The position numbers and the translations under genes are program-made. A stretch of DNA of 48,521 nt from an uncultured Lachnospiraceae bacterium (GTDB lineage: Bacteria; Bacillota; Clostridia; Lachnospirales; Lachnospiraceae), in the NCBI GenBank assembly GCA_910580195.1, contig CAJTWA010000036.1, positions 1 to 48,521 on the forward strand, read 5' to 3'. Shown piece after piece: positions 32,994 to 41,404 of this stretch (position 1 is the first letter of the stretch; the number at the start of each line of letters is the position of its first letter). The notes below the pieces were generated by a model that saw only the letters and a program-made list of their open reading frames with translations, had not been told where the DNA came from and made no database searches.

Positions 32994-33953
32994 ATGAAAA
33001 TGATTATCCATACAGGAGGGCGGACAGATACCGTCCAATATTACACAGAATGGCTTCTCAACCGCTTTTCGGAAGGGTATGTGCTTTCGCGCAACCCCTT
33101 GTTCCAAAATAAAGTTATGCGCTATGAGCTGAACCCTCAGAAGGTAGACTGCGTGGTATTCTGCTCGAAAAATTATAAGCCCATATTGCCCCGGCTCCAT
33201 GAAATTACGGACCGTTTCCGTACATATTTCTACTATACCATCACTGCTTATGGAAAAGAGGTTGAGCCGGGGGTGCCAAGCATTGAGGAAAGCATGGAAA
33301 CCTTGGCGGAATTGTCGGGATTAGTGGGAAAACAGCGGGTTGCGTGGCGGTATGACCCTGTCTTGCTGACAAAAGATTATACGGTGCAGCGCCATTTAGA
33401 AACTTTTGGGAGGATGGCAAAACAGCTGTCCCCTTATATCAGCCGCTGCATTTTCAACTTTGCGGGACTATATGCCCACGGGGCGCGGTATAAAAAATTG
33501 AAAACTAACATGCCGGAACTGATCCCTATGATGGTGCAGGATATGGATGCGCTGGCGCAGGGGTTTGGGGAGATTGCAGGAAAGAATGGCATATTCCTCC
33601 AGACTTGCGGGAAAAATAGGGAGTTTGCCCATTATGGCATCCATCCTTCCGGGTGCATGGCCCTTGGCGTCTTGGGGGAGGCAAATAACACCGTGTTTAA
33701 AAACCTGAAGCATAAGGGCCCGCGGAAGGGCTGCCAATGCATTGAGAGCCGGGACATCGGGGCTTACGGTACCTGCATGAATGGCTGTAAATACTGCTAT
33801 GCCAACAAAAATCACCAGAAAGCCATTGAAAATTACAAATGCCATGACAAGGGTTCCCCCCTGCTGCTTGGGGAGGTGAAGCCGGGGGACTGCGTGGTGC
33901 AGGGGGTGCAGAAATCTTTCCTTGCACCTGTGGGACAGGGAAGTGGGGCCTGA
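32994..33953 (+). CDS. DUF1848 family protein
   Basis: A 319-residue cytoplasmic protein of the DUF1848 family. The N-terminal IIHTGGRTDTVQYYTEWLLNRF and RNPLFQNKVMRYEL, and central WRYDPVLLTKDYT are typical. The C-terminus has clustered cysteines (GCQCIESRDIGAYGTCMNG, then CKYCYAN) that suggest a metal or iron-sulfur site; the CxxCxxC-like end recalls radical-SAM chemistry but the function is unknown. GGAGGAGGA precedes ATG 32994; ATG 33000 two codons on has better spacing. It is monocistronic. Confidence 0.8.
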   Translation: MKMIIHTGGRTDTVQYYTEWLLNRFSEGYVLSRNPLFQNKVMRYELNPQKVDCVVFCSKNYKPILPRLHEITDRFRTYFYYTITAYGKEVEPGVPSIEESMETLAELSGLVGKQRVAWRYDPVLLTKDYTVQRHLETFGRMAKQLSPYISRCIFNFAGLYAHGARYKKLKTNMPELIPMMVQDMDALAQGFGEIAGKNGIFLQTCGKNREFAHYGIHPSGCMALGVLGEANNTVFKNLKHKGPRKGCQCIESRDIGAYGTCMNGCKYCYANKNHQKAIENYKCHDKGSPLLLGEVKPGDCVVQGVQKSFLAPVGQGSGA

Positions 33954-34256
33954 AAGGAAGGGTTTCAGAATCCTTGAAGGGCAATTTTCCGGTTATGCGT
34001 AAGGTCTGGCGTGCCTTAAGGGAGGATTGCGGAAAGCCGCGTTCAGATTTTGCAGGCTGCTTATCTTGCTGCAGGGCAGCCCATTGCAGTATATTTAACC
34101 AGATTGAGAAGGGGTTATTTTAGGGTAACTTTAATAAACCATGCCTTCCAGCCCATGCTGGCAGGTACAGCTAAAATATTTCCCAGCCTATTGCCATGGC
34201 ATGGTTTTCCGTCTGGCAATAGGCCAGATGGAAGTATTTCCCACGGTTATCTAACC
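33954..34256. other. Intergenic stretch with one clear hairpin
   Basis: No gene is supported. CCTATTGCCA (34187-34196) pairs perfectly with TGGCAATAGG (34214-34223), and ACGGTTA/TAACCGT follows at about 34243-34258, entering the tandem repeat. Either could end convergent transcripts. Confidence 0.45.
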
Positions 34257-34430
34257 GTAAAAGTTACACCCAGACACCCTCAATGATTTTCCAATGGTAA
34301 AAGTTACACCCGAATACCCTCAATGATTTCCTGATGGCAAAAGTTACACCTGAACACCCTCAATGATTTTCTGATGGTAAAAGTTACACCCGAACACCCT
34401 CAATGATTTTCCAATGGTAAAGGTTACACC
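34257..34430. repeat. 40-bp tandem repeat, four units plus a partial
   Basis: Units start at 34257, 34297, 34337 and 34377, with a partial at 34417. Each begins GTAAAAGTTACACC and contains ACCCTCAATGATTT. The units are almost identical throughout, without variable spacers. The array lies directly downstream of the XRE gene at 34479. Confidence 0.9.
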
Positions 34431-34478
34431 CAACAACTCCCAGTTGGTTTACCCAACCATAAAAGTTATACCAAAAAC

Positions 34479-34835
34479 TTACTCTTTCCTTTTTACTCTC
34501 CCTTGTTTTTGCTCAAGGCACTGATAGAACCTGGCCTGTTCTACAAGCAATTCCTGCCGTTCCGCCGGCAAAGACCGGTATAGATGGATCAATGCCCCTT
34601 CTGCAGGGCTTAGGGAAGAAGGGGCAGGCTTCTTCTCATTGCTTATTCCCAGAAGGTAATCCGTGGACACGCTGAAATATTTTGCAAATCGGACTAAAGT
34701 GGCAAAATCCGGTTCCCGGTTATTATTGACATATCCGTTTAACGTGGATGATGCAATGTGAAGGTCCAGAGATAATTGCTTCTGGGTTAAATTTCTTTCT
34801 TCAATCAGATTTTCCAGACGGATGTAGAAATCCAT
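34479..34835 (-). CDS. XRE-family regulator, paralogue A
   Basis: A 118-residue protein with an N-terminal helix-turn-helix (IRLENLIEERNLTQKQLSLDL, then IASSTLNGYVNNNREPDFATL) and FAKYFSVSTDYLLGIS, followed by a short helical tail. GGAGG stands seven bases before ATG 34835. It is about 60% like the next gene over the first 65 residues by eye, so the two arose by tandem duplication. A 106-bp gap separates them, so each may have its own promoter. Targets unknown. Confidence 0.88.
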   Translation of the reverse strand: MDFYIRLENLIEERNLTQKQLSLDLHIASSTLNGYVNNNREPDFATLVRFAKYFSVSTDYLLGISNEKKPAPSSLSPAEGALIHLYRSLPAERQELLVEQARFYQCLEQKQGRVKRKE

Positions 34836-34941
34836 GCAAGCGCCTCCATTCGTATAGATTCTGTATCTTTATAGTAATAGAATCTGCTTGCCAGAAAAAA
34901 GAAATGCGCAGAACGAGGATGCAAATACTCATTCTGCGGTT

Positions 34942-35295
34942 TTATTTCCCATGAGGGAGGCTAAAATCACGATGGCAGTAAATATGGGCCTGCTTGATTA
35001 AATAGGTCTGTTCTTGCGGGCCGAGGGAACGGAAGGTATCCAGCAAATCTTCCTCGTTATCATCATAGCAATTTCCGGGAGCATAAGGGCGGCGGATGTT
35101 AGTCACGCCTAAGAGATAGTCAATTGACACTTTAAAATACCTAGCCAGCTTGATTAAGGTGGCAAAATCTGGTTCCCGGTTCCTTCTTAGGTAGCCATTC
35201 AGGGTGGAGGGTGCGATGTGGAGTTCCGTAGATAACCGCCTTTGGGTAAGGTTGTTTTCCTCTAATAAATTTTCCAGCCTTCTGGAGAATTCCAT
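34942..35295 (-). CDS. XRE-family regulator, paralogue B
   Basis: A 117-residue helix-turn-helix protein (LENLLEENNLTQRRLSTEL, then IAPSTLNGYLRRNREPDFATL, LARYFKVSIDYLLGVT). The C-terminal tail differs from paralogue A. ATG 35295 has GAGGAG seven bases upstream and is preferred over 35313. The gap to the SDR gene (35296-35505) contains AATATT and repeated CGCGAA motifs that could be operators. Confidence 0.87.
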   Translation of the reverse strand: MEFSRRLENLLEENNLTQRRLSTELHIAPSTLNGYLRRNREPDFATLIKLARYFKVSIDYLLGVTNIRRPYAPGNCYDDNEEDLLDTFRSLGPQEQTYLIKQAHIYCHRDFSLPHGK

Positions 35296-35505
35296 GTGAT
35301 ACTCCTCATTCATAAAACATTTCTCATTTGTAAAAGCTACTATCTGATGGAAATATTTTACGAAAAAATGAATGGAATATTATGGAAATATTCGAAACGC
35401 GAACATAATTCACGAACGCGAATCTTTTTGGCGGTATTTTCCACTGCCACCCAGCCTGTGGGACTGGCTCTCCTATTTCTAAGCAGAGGCTTGGGGCGGC
35501 AGCCT

Positions 35506-36240
35506 TTACTGCCACCCTCCGTCCAAGGCAATTACCTGCCCGGTCAGGTAGGAGGGGGCATTAGCTAGGGAATATGCAAGCCTTGCGGCCTCCGTGGGGG
35601 AACCGAACCTCCCGGCAGGGATTTCTTCGCAAAGCCCTCTGCGTTCTTCTTCGGAAAAGCATTGGTTCATCTGCGTGTCAATGACGCCGCAGGCAATGGC
35701 ATTGACTGTAATGCCGCTGGGGGCAAGTTCCTTTGCCAAAGCCTTGGTAAAAGCGTTTACGCCTCCCTTAGAAGCAGAATATGCCACCTCGCAGGATGCC
35801 CCCACGCTGCCCCAGACGGAGGAAATATTGATGATTGTGCCGGATTTTTTCCGCACCATGGCCGGGATTGCATGTTTGCAGCAGCAGAACATGGAAGTGA
35901 GGTTCGTATCCATGACTTTGTGCCATTCCTCTAATGCCATATCAGAAAGCAGCCCGATATGGGAAATCCCAGCATTGTTTACTAGGACGTCTGCCATGCC
36001 GAAATGATTTTCTATTTGTTGGAACGCACCTATGGCAAAGGGCTCTTCGCTGGCGTCCCCTACTAAGGGCAGGCAGGGGACATGGAAGGCGTCAGTAAGG
36101 TATGCGGCAAAAGATTCCAGCTCCTTTCCGGAAGCGCGGCAGTTAATGGCAAGGGAATAGCCGTGCCGGGCAAATTCTTCTGCAATGGCCCGGCCAATCC
36201 CGCGGGATGCGCCGGTGATAAAGGCGGTTTTTTGTTTCAT
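35506..36240 (-). CDS. Short-chain dehydrogenase/reductase (FabG-like)
   Basis: A 244-residue classical SDR. It has the cofactor motif TGASRGIGRAIAEE, NNAG at about residue 88, a catalytic Ser in INISSVWGS, YSASKGG with Tyr and Lys, and the C-terminal SYLTGQVIALDGGW. The NADP-type Asn-Cys-Arg after strand 2 hints at NADPH use. FabG-like enzymes reduce 3-ketoacyl groups, but many paralogues act on sugars or steroids, so the substrate is open. AAGGAGAG precedes ATG 36240. No fatty-acid genes are adjacent. Confidence 0.9.
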   Translation of the reverse strand: MKQKTAFITGASRGIGRAIAEEFARHGYSLAINCRASGKELESFAAYLTDAFHVPCLPLVGDASEEPFAIGAFQQIENHFGMADVLVNNAGISHIGLLSDMALEEWHKVMDTNLTSMFCCCKHAIPAMVRKKSGTIINISSVWGSVGASCEVAYSASKGGVNAFTKALAKELAPSGITVNAIACGVIDTQMNQCFSEEERRGLCEEIPAGRFGSPTEAARLAYSLANAPSYLTGQVIALDGGWQ

Positions 36241-36374
36241 AAGATTTCTCTCCTTTTATGGCTGATGCAATATAGCGCTGCAGGGCGGCCCGCCTATTGA
36301 TTGGGTTCCTGAGCCCTGCTGTTGCTATATCCTATCCTGCCAGATGAAAAATGTCAAGAATTCCCAGAGTATTG

Positions 36375-36403
36375 TTGTATTCAGATTTTAGGTGTGGTAT
36401 AAT
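36375..36403 (+). promoter_or_regulatory. Predicted promoter upstream of hpf
   Basis: TTGTAT (36375-36380) and TATAAT (36398-36403) have a 17-bp spacer. Two further TATAAT boxes lie in the following repeat copies at about 36442 and 36530, so the array may offer several starts. Confidence 0.5.
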
Positions 36404-36535
36404 AACAATATCTATTATACTGCCCGAAGCGGAGCATATGGTATAATAGCAACAGCTATTATACTGCCCGTAGCAAAGCGGAGTGGCATAGGTTGCCATA
36501 CCATGATGCGGAGCATATGGTATAATGAAGCCTAA
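36391..36535 (+). repeat. Hairpin-bearing repeats upstream of hpf
   Basis: Two full units and a partial. The second has the perfect stem GTATAATAG/CTATTATAC around CAACAG (about 36441-36464). Units end AGCGGAGCATATGG or AGCGGAGTGGCATAGG. ATGGTATAATAGCAACAG at 36438 matches ATGGTAGAATAGCAACAG at 8691, next to the alarmone synthetase. Confidence 0.75.
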
Positions 36536-36626
36536 GAAGGAGCCGGCATGTTTTTCCCAAAAGCGGGCATGGCCTTCTATATAATGTATGCAAGATATCT
36601 AAAAAACGGAAAAGGGGTTGGACACC

Positions 36627-37154
36627 ATGCGTATTACAATCAGTGGAAAAAATATTGACATTACCGATGGGTTAAGGAAGGCAGTGGAGGACAAGCTATC
36701 GAAGCTGGAACGGTATTTTACGCCGGAAACAGATATTGCCGTAACCCTCAGCGTGGAAAAGGAGCGGCAGAAGATTGAAGTTACCATCCCGGTAAAAGGC
36801 AGCATCATCCGTTCCGAGCAAGTCAGCAACGATATGTATGTTTCCATAGATTTAGTCGAGGAAGTGATTGAGCGGCAGCTCAAGAAATACAAGAACAAGA
36901 TTATAGACCAGAAACAGTCCGCAGGCAATTTCCAGCAGGAATTTATCGAGAAGGAAATTGAGGACGAAGAGGAAGTCAAGATTATCCGTACCAAACGGTT
37001 CGGGATGAAGCCCATGTACCCGGAAGACGCCTGCATCCAGATGGAGCTGCTGGGGCATAATTTCTTTGTATTCCAGAACGCGGAAACAGAGGAAGTGAAC
37101 GTAGTGTATAAGCGGAAAGGGAATACCTATGGCTTGATTGAGCCGGAATTTTAA
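36627..37154 (+). CDS. hpf: Ribosome hibernation-promoting factor, long form
   Basis: A 175-residue long HPF. The N-terminal S30AE domain (RITISGKNIDITDGLRKAVEDKLSKLERYF) sits in the tRNA/mRNA channel of the 30S subunit. A charged linker leads to the C-terminal dimerisation domain (KRFGMKPMYPEDACIQMELLGHNFFVFQNAETEEVNVVYKRK, split here), which joins two ribosomes as an inactive 100S particle. ATG 36627 is preferred; a TTG at 36618 directly abuts AAGGGG. It is a single gene with promoter-bearing repeats upstream and a strong terminator downstream. Confidence 0.95.
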   Translation: MRITISGKNIDITDGLRKAVEDKLSKLERYFTPETDIAVTLSVEKERQKIEVTIPVKGSIIRSEQVSNDMYVSIDLVEEVIERQLKKYKNKIIDQKQSAGNFQQEFIEKEIEDEEEVKIIRTKRFGMKPMYPEDACIQMELLGHNFFVFQNAETEEVNVVYKRKGNTYGLIEPEF

Positions 37155-37169
37155 ACTGCCAGCCTTAAG

Positions 37170-37206
37170 GCCTGCTGCAAAGGGAGAATTTGCAGCAGGC
37201 TTTTTT
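37170..37206 (+). terminator. Intrinsic terminator of hpf
   Basis: GCCTGCTGCAAA pairs with TTTGCAGCAGGC around a short loop, followed by six T. It lies 15 nt after the hpf stop. Confidence 0.9.
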
Positions 37207-37303
37207 CCTCGTAAGAAATTGCATCTAATCAGGCAAAACTTTGGGGATGCACAGGGGTTTCCCAATTTGTGCTTTTTTAGGAAAATAAAATTTTAGAGTA
37301 CTG

Positions 37304-37332
37304 TTGATAATGGAAAGCGGGATGCGTATAAT
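37304..37332 (+). promoter_or_regulatory. Consensus-like promoter of the GNAT toxin-antitoxin pair
   Basis: TTGATA (37304-37309), 17-bp spacer, TATAAT (37327-37332), 50 bp before ATG 37382. Such pairs are usually autorepressed at this position. Confidence 0.75.
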
Positions 37333-37381
37333 ATGAGGGAACAGACAGAGATGGAAATGGAAGAAGCAAGGAGGTGCATCC

Positions 37382-37579
37382 ATGGCAACATCAAGTATTT
37401 TCACAAATGTGGTAATAAAAGATAAAAAAGAAGCGGAATTATTTTTTGAGGCGCTTGAGCAATCCAGCCATGACCCTGAATGGGAGCCGTCTGCTCCGGT
37501 AAAGCCTCCACTTAGGAATATAGAAGCGATACAAAAGCTAATGGCAAAGAGAGAGTGCAGGACGAATGGGCAAATTTGA
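37382..37579 (+). CDS. Small antitoxin-like protein upstream of a GNAT enzyme
   Basis: A 65-residue protein (MATSSIFTNVVIKDKKEAELFFEALE...) with a helical N-half and a Pro-rich VKPPLRNIEAIQKLMAKR tail. AGGAGG lies seven bases before the ATG. It overlaps the acetyltransferase-like gene by 14 nt, so the pair is tightly coupled. Proteins of this shape commonly precede GNAT-fold genes in Lachnospiraceae; the antitoxin role is inferred from size, order and overlap. The C-terminal tail could be the part that binds the partner. Confidence 0.6.
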   Translation: MATSSIFTNVVIKDKKEAELFFEALEQSSHDPEWEPSAPVKPPLRNIEAIQKLMAKRECRTNGQI

Positions 37580-38147
37580 AACCATAAATATTCTGGATAT
37601 GCAAAGAGCAGTTGGGGAGGAGGATTTAGAATCCATCCTTTCTGGTTTTTCGTGCCCGATGAACCAAGAAGTACAATTTTTTGTGAGAAAAAACGCATTA
37701 GAATTTGCAAAAAAGAGGATGTCCATTACGTATCTTGTGGTAGATGAGAGAAGCCGGGTGGCAGCGATTTTTACATTAGCCCATAAACCGGTACAGGTAA
37801 CGAATATGGATTTGTCACGCAATATGCAAAAGAAAGCACAAAGACATGCACAATTAGACGAAGGTACGAATACTTATATGATGTCAGCTTTTTTGCTTGC
37901 ACAGTTCGGGAAAAATTATCAATATGGGGTTTCCTTGATTACTGGGCAGGAACTGATGGATTTGACAATATTTACGTTAAAGGAAATCCAAACTTTAATT
38001 GGGGGCGGGATGGTTTATCTTGAATGTGAGGAGAAACCGCAGTTACTAAATTTTTATCAAGGGGAAAAGAATAATTTCCGTAAATTTGGGGAACGGTATT
38101 CCAATAAGGATGCCACAAAGTACATACAATTATTAAAGTTTTTCTGA
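37566..38147 (+). CDS. GNAT-fold acetyltransferase-like protein, candidate toxin
   Basis: A 193-residue protein. SITYLVVDERSRVAAIFTLAHKPVQV resembles the central strands of a GNAT fold and MMSAFLLAQFGKNYQYG the region before the acetyl-CoA loop; an arginine/glycine-rich loop is not clear-cut. The overlapping small gene upstream suggests a toxin-antitoxin pair, in which GNAT toxins acetylate aminoacyl-tRNA. That activity is inference. AGGA precedes ATG 37566. No terminator is obvious before the next gene, but the 150-bp gap has its own RBS and promoter-like A+T stretch. Confidence 0.62.
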   Translation: MGKFETINILDMQRAVGEEDLESILSGFSCPMNQEVQFFVRKNALEFAKKRMSITYLVVDERSRVAAIFTLAHKPVQVTNMDLSRNMQKKAQRHAQLDEGTNTYMMSAFLLAQFGKNYQYGVSLITGQELMDLTIFTLKEIQTLIGGGMVYLECEEKPQLLNFYQGEKNNFRKFGERYSNKDATKYIQLLKFF

Positions 38148-38299
38148 CATAGGATAGAATTTCCAAGTATTAGGCTGCAAGGACAGCAAAAAATGCCCTC
38201 TCCCCGGTAAAAAGTGCCAAAATAAGCAGAGATTATTGCCAGCATGAATAAAATAGTATAAGATATCCGCAGAGCATTGAGTACAAGGAGGTTAATAAG

Positions 38300-40951
38300 A
38301 TGGATATTGTAGTGTTGGCGGGGGGCTTAAGCACGGAACGGGACGTGTCCTTTAGTACAGGGAGCAATGTGGCCGAGGCTTTGCGGGAGCTGGGGCACCG
38401 GGTAATCCTGCTGGATGTGTTTATGGGCTACAGCGACAAGCCCGAAGATTTGACAGGGATTTTTGGCAGGTCCAAGGAGGCCAGCGCATCCGTAGCAGCC
38501 ATATCCTCCGAAGCGCCGGACTTGGAGGCCATAAGAAAAAGCAGGAAGGACCAGAGCAGCAGCTTTTTCGGCCCTAATGTGGTTGAGCTGTGCCGGATGG
38601 CAGATATTGTTTTCATGGCGCTCCATGGGGAAAATGGGGAGGACGGCAGGATTCAGGCGGCATTTGACTTGTATGGGATAAAATACACCGGGACCGGCTA
38701 TTTAAGCAGCGCCATTGCCATGGACAAAGACCTCTCCAAGCGCCTGTTTGCAGCAAATGGGATTCCCACTCCGGCCGGGATTTCCATGGAAAAAGGGAAT
38801 TGCCAGTGGGATTTTGCAGCCACAGGCCTGACGCTCCCCTGCGTGGTAAAGCCTTGCTGCGGCGGTTCCAGCATCGGGGTTTCCATTGTCAGGACCAAGG
38901 AGGAATACCAGCAGGCGCTGAAAGAGGCTTTCCGCTGGGAAGAAAAAGTTATTATTGAAAATTACATCCAAGGGCGGGAATTTTCCGTAGGGGTCATGGA
39001 TTTTAAGGCTTTGCCGGTGATTGAAATTGCCCCGCTCCAAGGGTTTTACGATTATAAAAATAAATACGCAGCCGGGAGCGCAGTGGAAACCTGCCCCGCA
39101 GACCTGCCGCAGCACATTACGGAGGAAATGCAGCATTATGCCGAGGAAGTGGCAAAGGCTCTTGGCCTTGAAACTTACGCACGGATGGACTTCTTGCTGG
39201 ACGGGCAGGGGCAGGTTTATTGCTTGGAGGCCAATACCCTTCCGGGCATGACAAAAGTCAGCCTGCTGCCGCAGGAGGCACAGGCCGTTGGCATGGATTT
39301 TGGCAGCCTTTGCGAAGAAATCATACGGATTTCCATGAAAAAATATGAACATACGGAACATATGGAACTGGAAGGCATGACATTAGAAAATATTGCAAAA
39401 GCATGCAAAGGGACTTATTTTGGCGGGGAGCAGGAAAAGCAGAAGGCAATCCGCGGGGCGGTGACGGACAGCCGCCAAGTGGAGGAAGGCTTTTTGTTTA
39501 TCCCCATCAAAGGGGCAAAAGCAGACGGCCATGATTTTATCCCAGACGTTTTTGCAAAAGGCGTAGCGGCGGTTCTTTCAGAGAAAAAATTAGAGGGCTG
39601 CAAGGGGCCTTACATTCTTGTAGAGTCCAGCGAACAGGCCTTGAAGGACATTGCAGAATTTTACCGGGGCCAGCTTTCCATCCCTGTGGTGGGCATCACC
39701 GGGAGCGTGGGGAAGACCAGCACCAAGGAAATGATAGCTTCTGTCCTTTCCCAAAAGTATCAGGTGCTGAAAACGGCGGGGAATTTTAACAATGAAATCG
39801 GCCTGCCCCTGACGCTTTTGCGTATCCAAAAAGGGCACGAAGCCGCAGTAGTGGAAATGGGGATTTCTGATTTTGGGGAAATGCACCGCTTGGCGAAAAT
39901 GGCAAGGCCGGATATCTGCGTTATTACGAATATCGGAATCTGCCATCTGGAGAATTTGAAGACGAGGGATGGAATCCTGAAGGCAAAAAGCGAAATTTTT
40001 GATTTCCTGAAGCCGGAAGGGCGCATTATTTTAAACGGGGAAGATGATAAGCTGTCCACCCTGGAGGAAGTGAAAGGCATAAAGCCAGTATTTTACGGAT
40101 TTGGCGGAGCAGGGAATGGGGACGGTTACGGCGCCCAAAGCGTGCAAGGCGCAGCTGCCCAGCAAGAGATAGGCGTAGGCAGCAGCGGGGACTTGGATAT
40201 CCAGCAAGAAGGGACGGAAGGGTATGGGAGCGGTACAAATGCGCGTACAATCTTGCCGGTGGGCATCCAGCAAGAAGGGACGGAAGGGTATGGGGGCAGA
40301 ATCCAAGGCGCCCAGCAGGATATTTATGCAGATAATGTCAAGAACTGCGGCTTAAAGGGCATGGATGCCGATATCCACACCCCGGCAGGCACAATTTCCG
40401 TCCATATCCCCATCCCGGGGCAGCACAATATTTATAACGCCATGGCTGCCGCAGGGGTTGGCCTGGCTTTAGGCATGGGGCTGGAAGAAATCAAGGCTGG
40501 CATTGAGTCCGTGGAAACCATAGGCGGCCGCACCAACCTGATAGAAATTGGCGGGCTTACGATCATTGACGACTGCTATAACGCCAACCCCGTTTCCATG
40601 CGGGCGTCCTTAGATGTGCTCAGCAACGGCCTGGCCCGTACCGTGGCAGTCCTAGGGGATATGGGGGAACTTGGGGAAAATGAAAAGCAGCTCCACTACG
40701 AAGTGGGCGCTTATGCAGCCGGAAAACAGATTGATACCTTATTCTGCGCAGGCCCCCTTTCCGAAGAAATTGCCCGGGGCGCAAGGGAGGCGAACGACTG
40801 GTGCGAGGTCTTTTATTTCCCCGCCCGGGAGGAAATGGTTTCCCAGCTTCTGGACTACTTGCAGGAAGGGGACACGGTGCTGGTGAAGGCGTCCCATTTT
40901 ATGGATTACCCGAAAGTGATAGAAGCAATTAAGGAGCGGATAGGCGTATAA
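38300..40951 (+). CDS. Ddl-MurF fusion: D-Ala-D-Ala ligase joined to UDP-MurNAc-tripeptide D-Ala-D-Ala ligase
   Basis: An 883-residue bifunctional cytoplasmic enzyme. Residues 1-347 are a full ATP-grasp Ddl (VVLAGGLSTERDVS, ALHGENGEDGRIQ, GGSSIGVSIV, YARMDFLLDG, EANTLPGMTKVSL). Residues 355-883 are MurF, with the P-loop GITGSVGKTST at 464-474, NFNNEIGLPLTLL and DDCYNANPVSM. The fusion would make D-Ala-D-Ala and attach it to the UDP-MurNAc-tripeptide. About 70 residues of Gly/Gln-rich sequence (604-672) are inserted before the last MurF domain and contain a 66-bp-spaced exact repeat. AAGGAGG precedes the ATG. Single gene with its own terminator. Confidence 0.94.
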   Translation: MDIVVLAGGLSTERDVSFSTGSNVAEALRELGHRVILLDVFMGYSDKPEDLTGIFGRSKEASASVAAISSEAPDLEAIRKSRKDQSSSFFGPNVVELCRMADIVFMALHGENGEDGRIQAAFDLYGIKYTGTGYLSSAIAMDKDLSKRLFAANGIPTPAGISMEKGNCQWDFAATGLTLPCVVKPCCGGSSIGVSIVRTKEEYQQALKEAFRWEEKVIIENYIQGREFSVGVMDFKALPVIEIAPLQGFYDYKNKYAAGSAVETCPADLPQHITEEMQHYAEEVAKALGLETYARMDFLLDGQGQVYCLEANTLPGMTKVSLLPQEAQAVGMDFGSLCEEIIRISMKKYEHTEHMELEGMTLENIAKACKGTYFGGEQEKQKAIRGAVTDSRQVEEGFLFIPIKGAKADGHDFIPDVFAKGVAAVLSEKKLEGCKGPYILVESSEQALKDIAEFYRGQLSIPVVGITGSVGKTSTKEMIASVLSQKYQVLKTAGNFNNEIGLPLTLLRIQKGHEAAVVEMGISDFGEMHRLAKMARPDICVITNIGICHLENLKTRDGILKAKSEIFDFLKPEGRIILNGEDDKLSTLEEVKGIKPVFYGFGGAGNGDGYGAQSVQGAAAQQEIGVGSSGDLDIQQEGTEGYGSGTNARTILPVGIQQEGTEGYGGRIQGAQQDIYADNVKNCGLKGMDADIHTPAGTISVHIPIPGQHNIYNAMAAAGVGLALGMGLEEIKAGIESVETIGGRTNLIEIGGLTIIDDCYNANPVSMRASLDVLSNGLARTVAVLGDMGELGENEKQLHYEVGAYAAGKQIDTLFCAGPLSEEIARGAREANDWCEVFYFPAREEMVSQLLDYLQEGDTVLVKASHFMDYPKVIEAIKERIGV
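40199..40294 (+). repeat. 30-bp exact repeat in the MurF insert
   Basis: ATCCAGCAAGAAGGGACGG... occurs at 40199-40228 and 40265-40294, encoding IQQEGTEGYG twice, 66 bp apart and in frame. Confidence 0.85.
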
Positions 40952-41261
40952 ACAGGGCCATGCGTGGTTGTATGCTGATTAGGAAACAGATCCCTGCTTT
41001 CTCAGGGATGGGATTGCTAAGGCATTTTTAGATGCTTGAAACTGGATGAAAAGGGACCCCTGCTTTCTCAGGTATGAGATTGCAGGGGTTCTTCCTTTTT
41101 GTAGATATTCGGAAAATGCCAGTCTATATATAAATATAGCATGTTCTCAGGCTGGTTTACTGCCTATCCTGCCTTTTTCCCCAATTCCTTGGCCTGGGTT
41201 ACGCATTTCACCCACATCCTTCTCATTTTGAAATTACTTATCCCCTTCTATTCATAAAGTA
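40952..41261 (+). other. Intergenic stretch after ddl-murF
   Basis: No gene is supported. It begins with a partly duplicated stretch (CCCTGCTTTCTCAGG at about 40993 and 41056) whose second copy forms the terminator listed next, followed by about 160 bp of A+T-rich DNA leading to the cre-like sites. Confidence 0.5.
41052..41100 (+). terminator. Terminator downstream of ddl-murF
   Basis: GACCCCTGC pairs with GCAGGGGTTC around a loop of about 18 nt, followed by a T-rich tail (TTCCTTTTT). It lies about 100 nt after the stop. Confidence 0.65.
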
Positions 41262-41276
41262 TGAAACCGATTTCAA
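41262..41276. promoter_or_regulatory. cre-like operator 1
   Basis: ATGAAACCGATTTCA fits the catabolite-responsive consensus WTGNAANCGNWNNCW at every position and is nearly palindromic, as operators of LacI-family proteins are. CcpA or the LacI regulator at 46420 could bind. Confidence 0.65.
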
Positions 41277-41356
41277 TAGATTGCACAAAAAATAAAATAT
41301 ATATTGTAAATCCTGCCAATTTACAAATTTTATTTCCTATATTATCATAATCATGA

Positions 41357-41371
41357 ATGAAAACGATAACA
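41357..41371 (+). promoter_or_regulatory. cre-like operator 2
   Basis: ATGAAAACGATAACA also fits WTGNAANCGNWNNCW at every position, 95 bp after operator 1 and 34 bp before the HPr-like gene. The first bases include an ATG that would give a longer protein, but the RBS supports 41405. Confidence 0.6.
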
Positions 41372-41404
41372 TACCATATACGGAAAATAGAAAGGAGCAA
41401 AGGC

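Noticed and set aside
34257..34430. Possible CRISPR array
   Set aside because: The 40-bp units are nearly identical along their whole length with no variable spacers, and no cas genes are present.
38300..40951. Ddl-MurF as two genes joined by a sequencing error
   Set aside because: The frame is continuous, the junction at residues 347-355 is compact, and no start signal precedes the MurF part.
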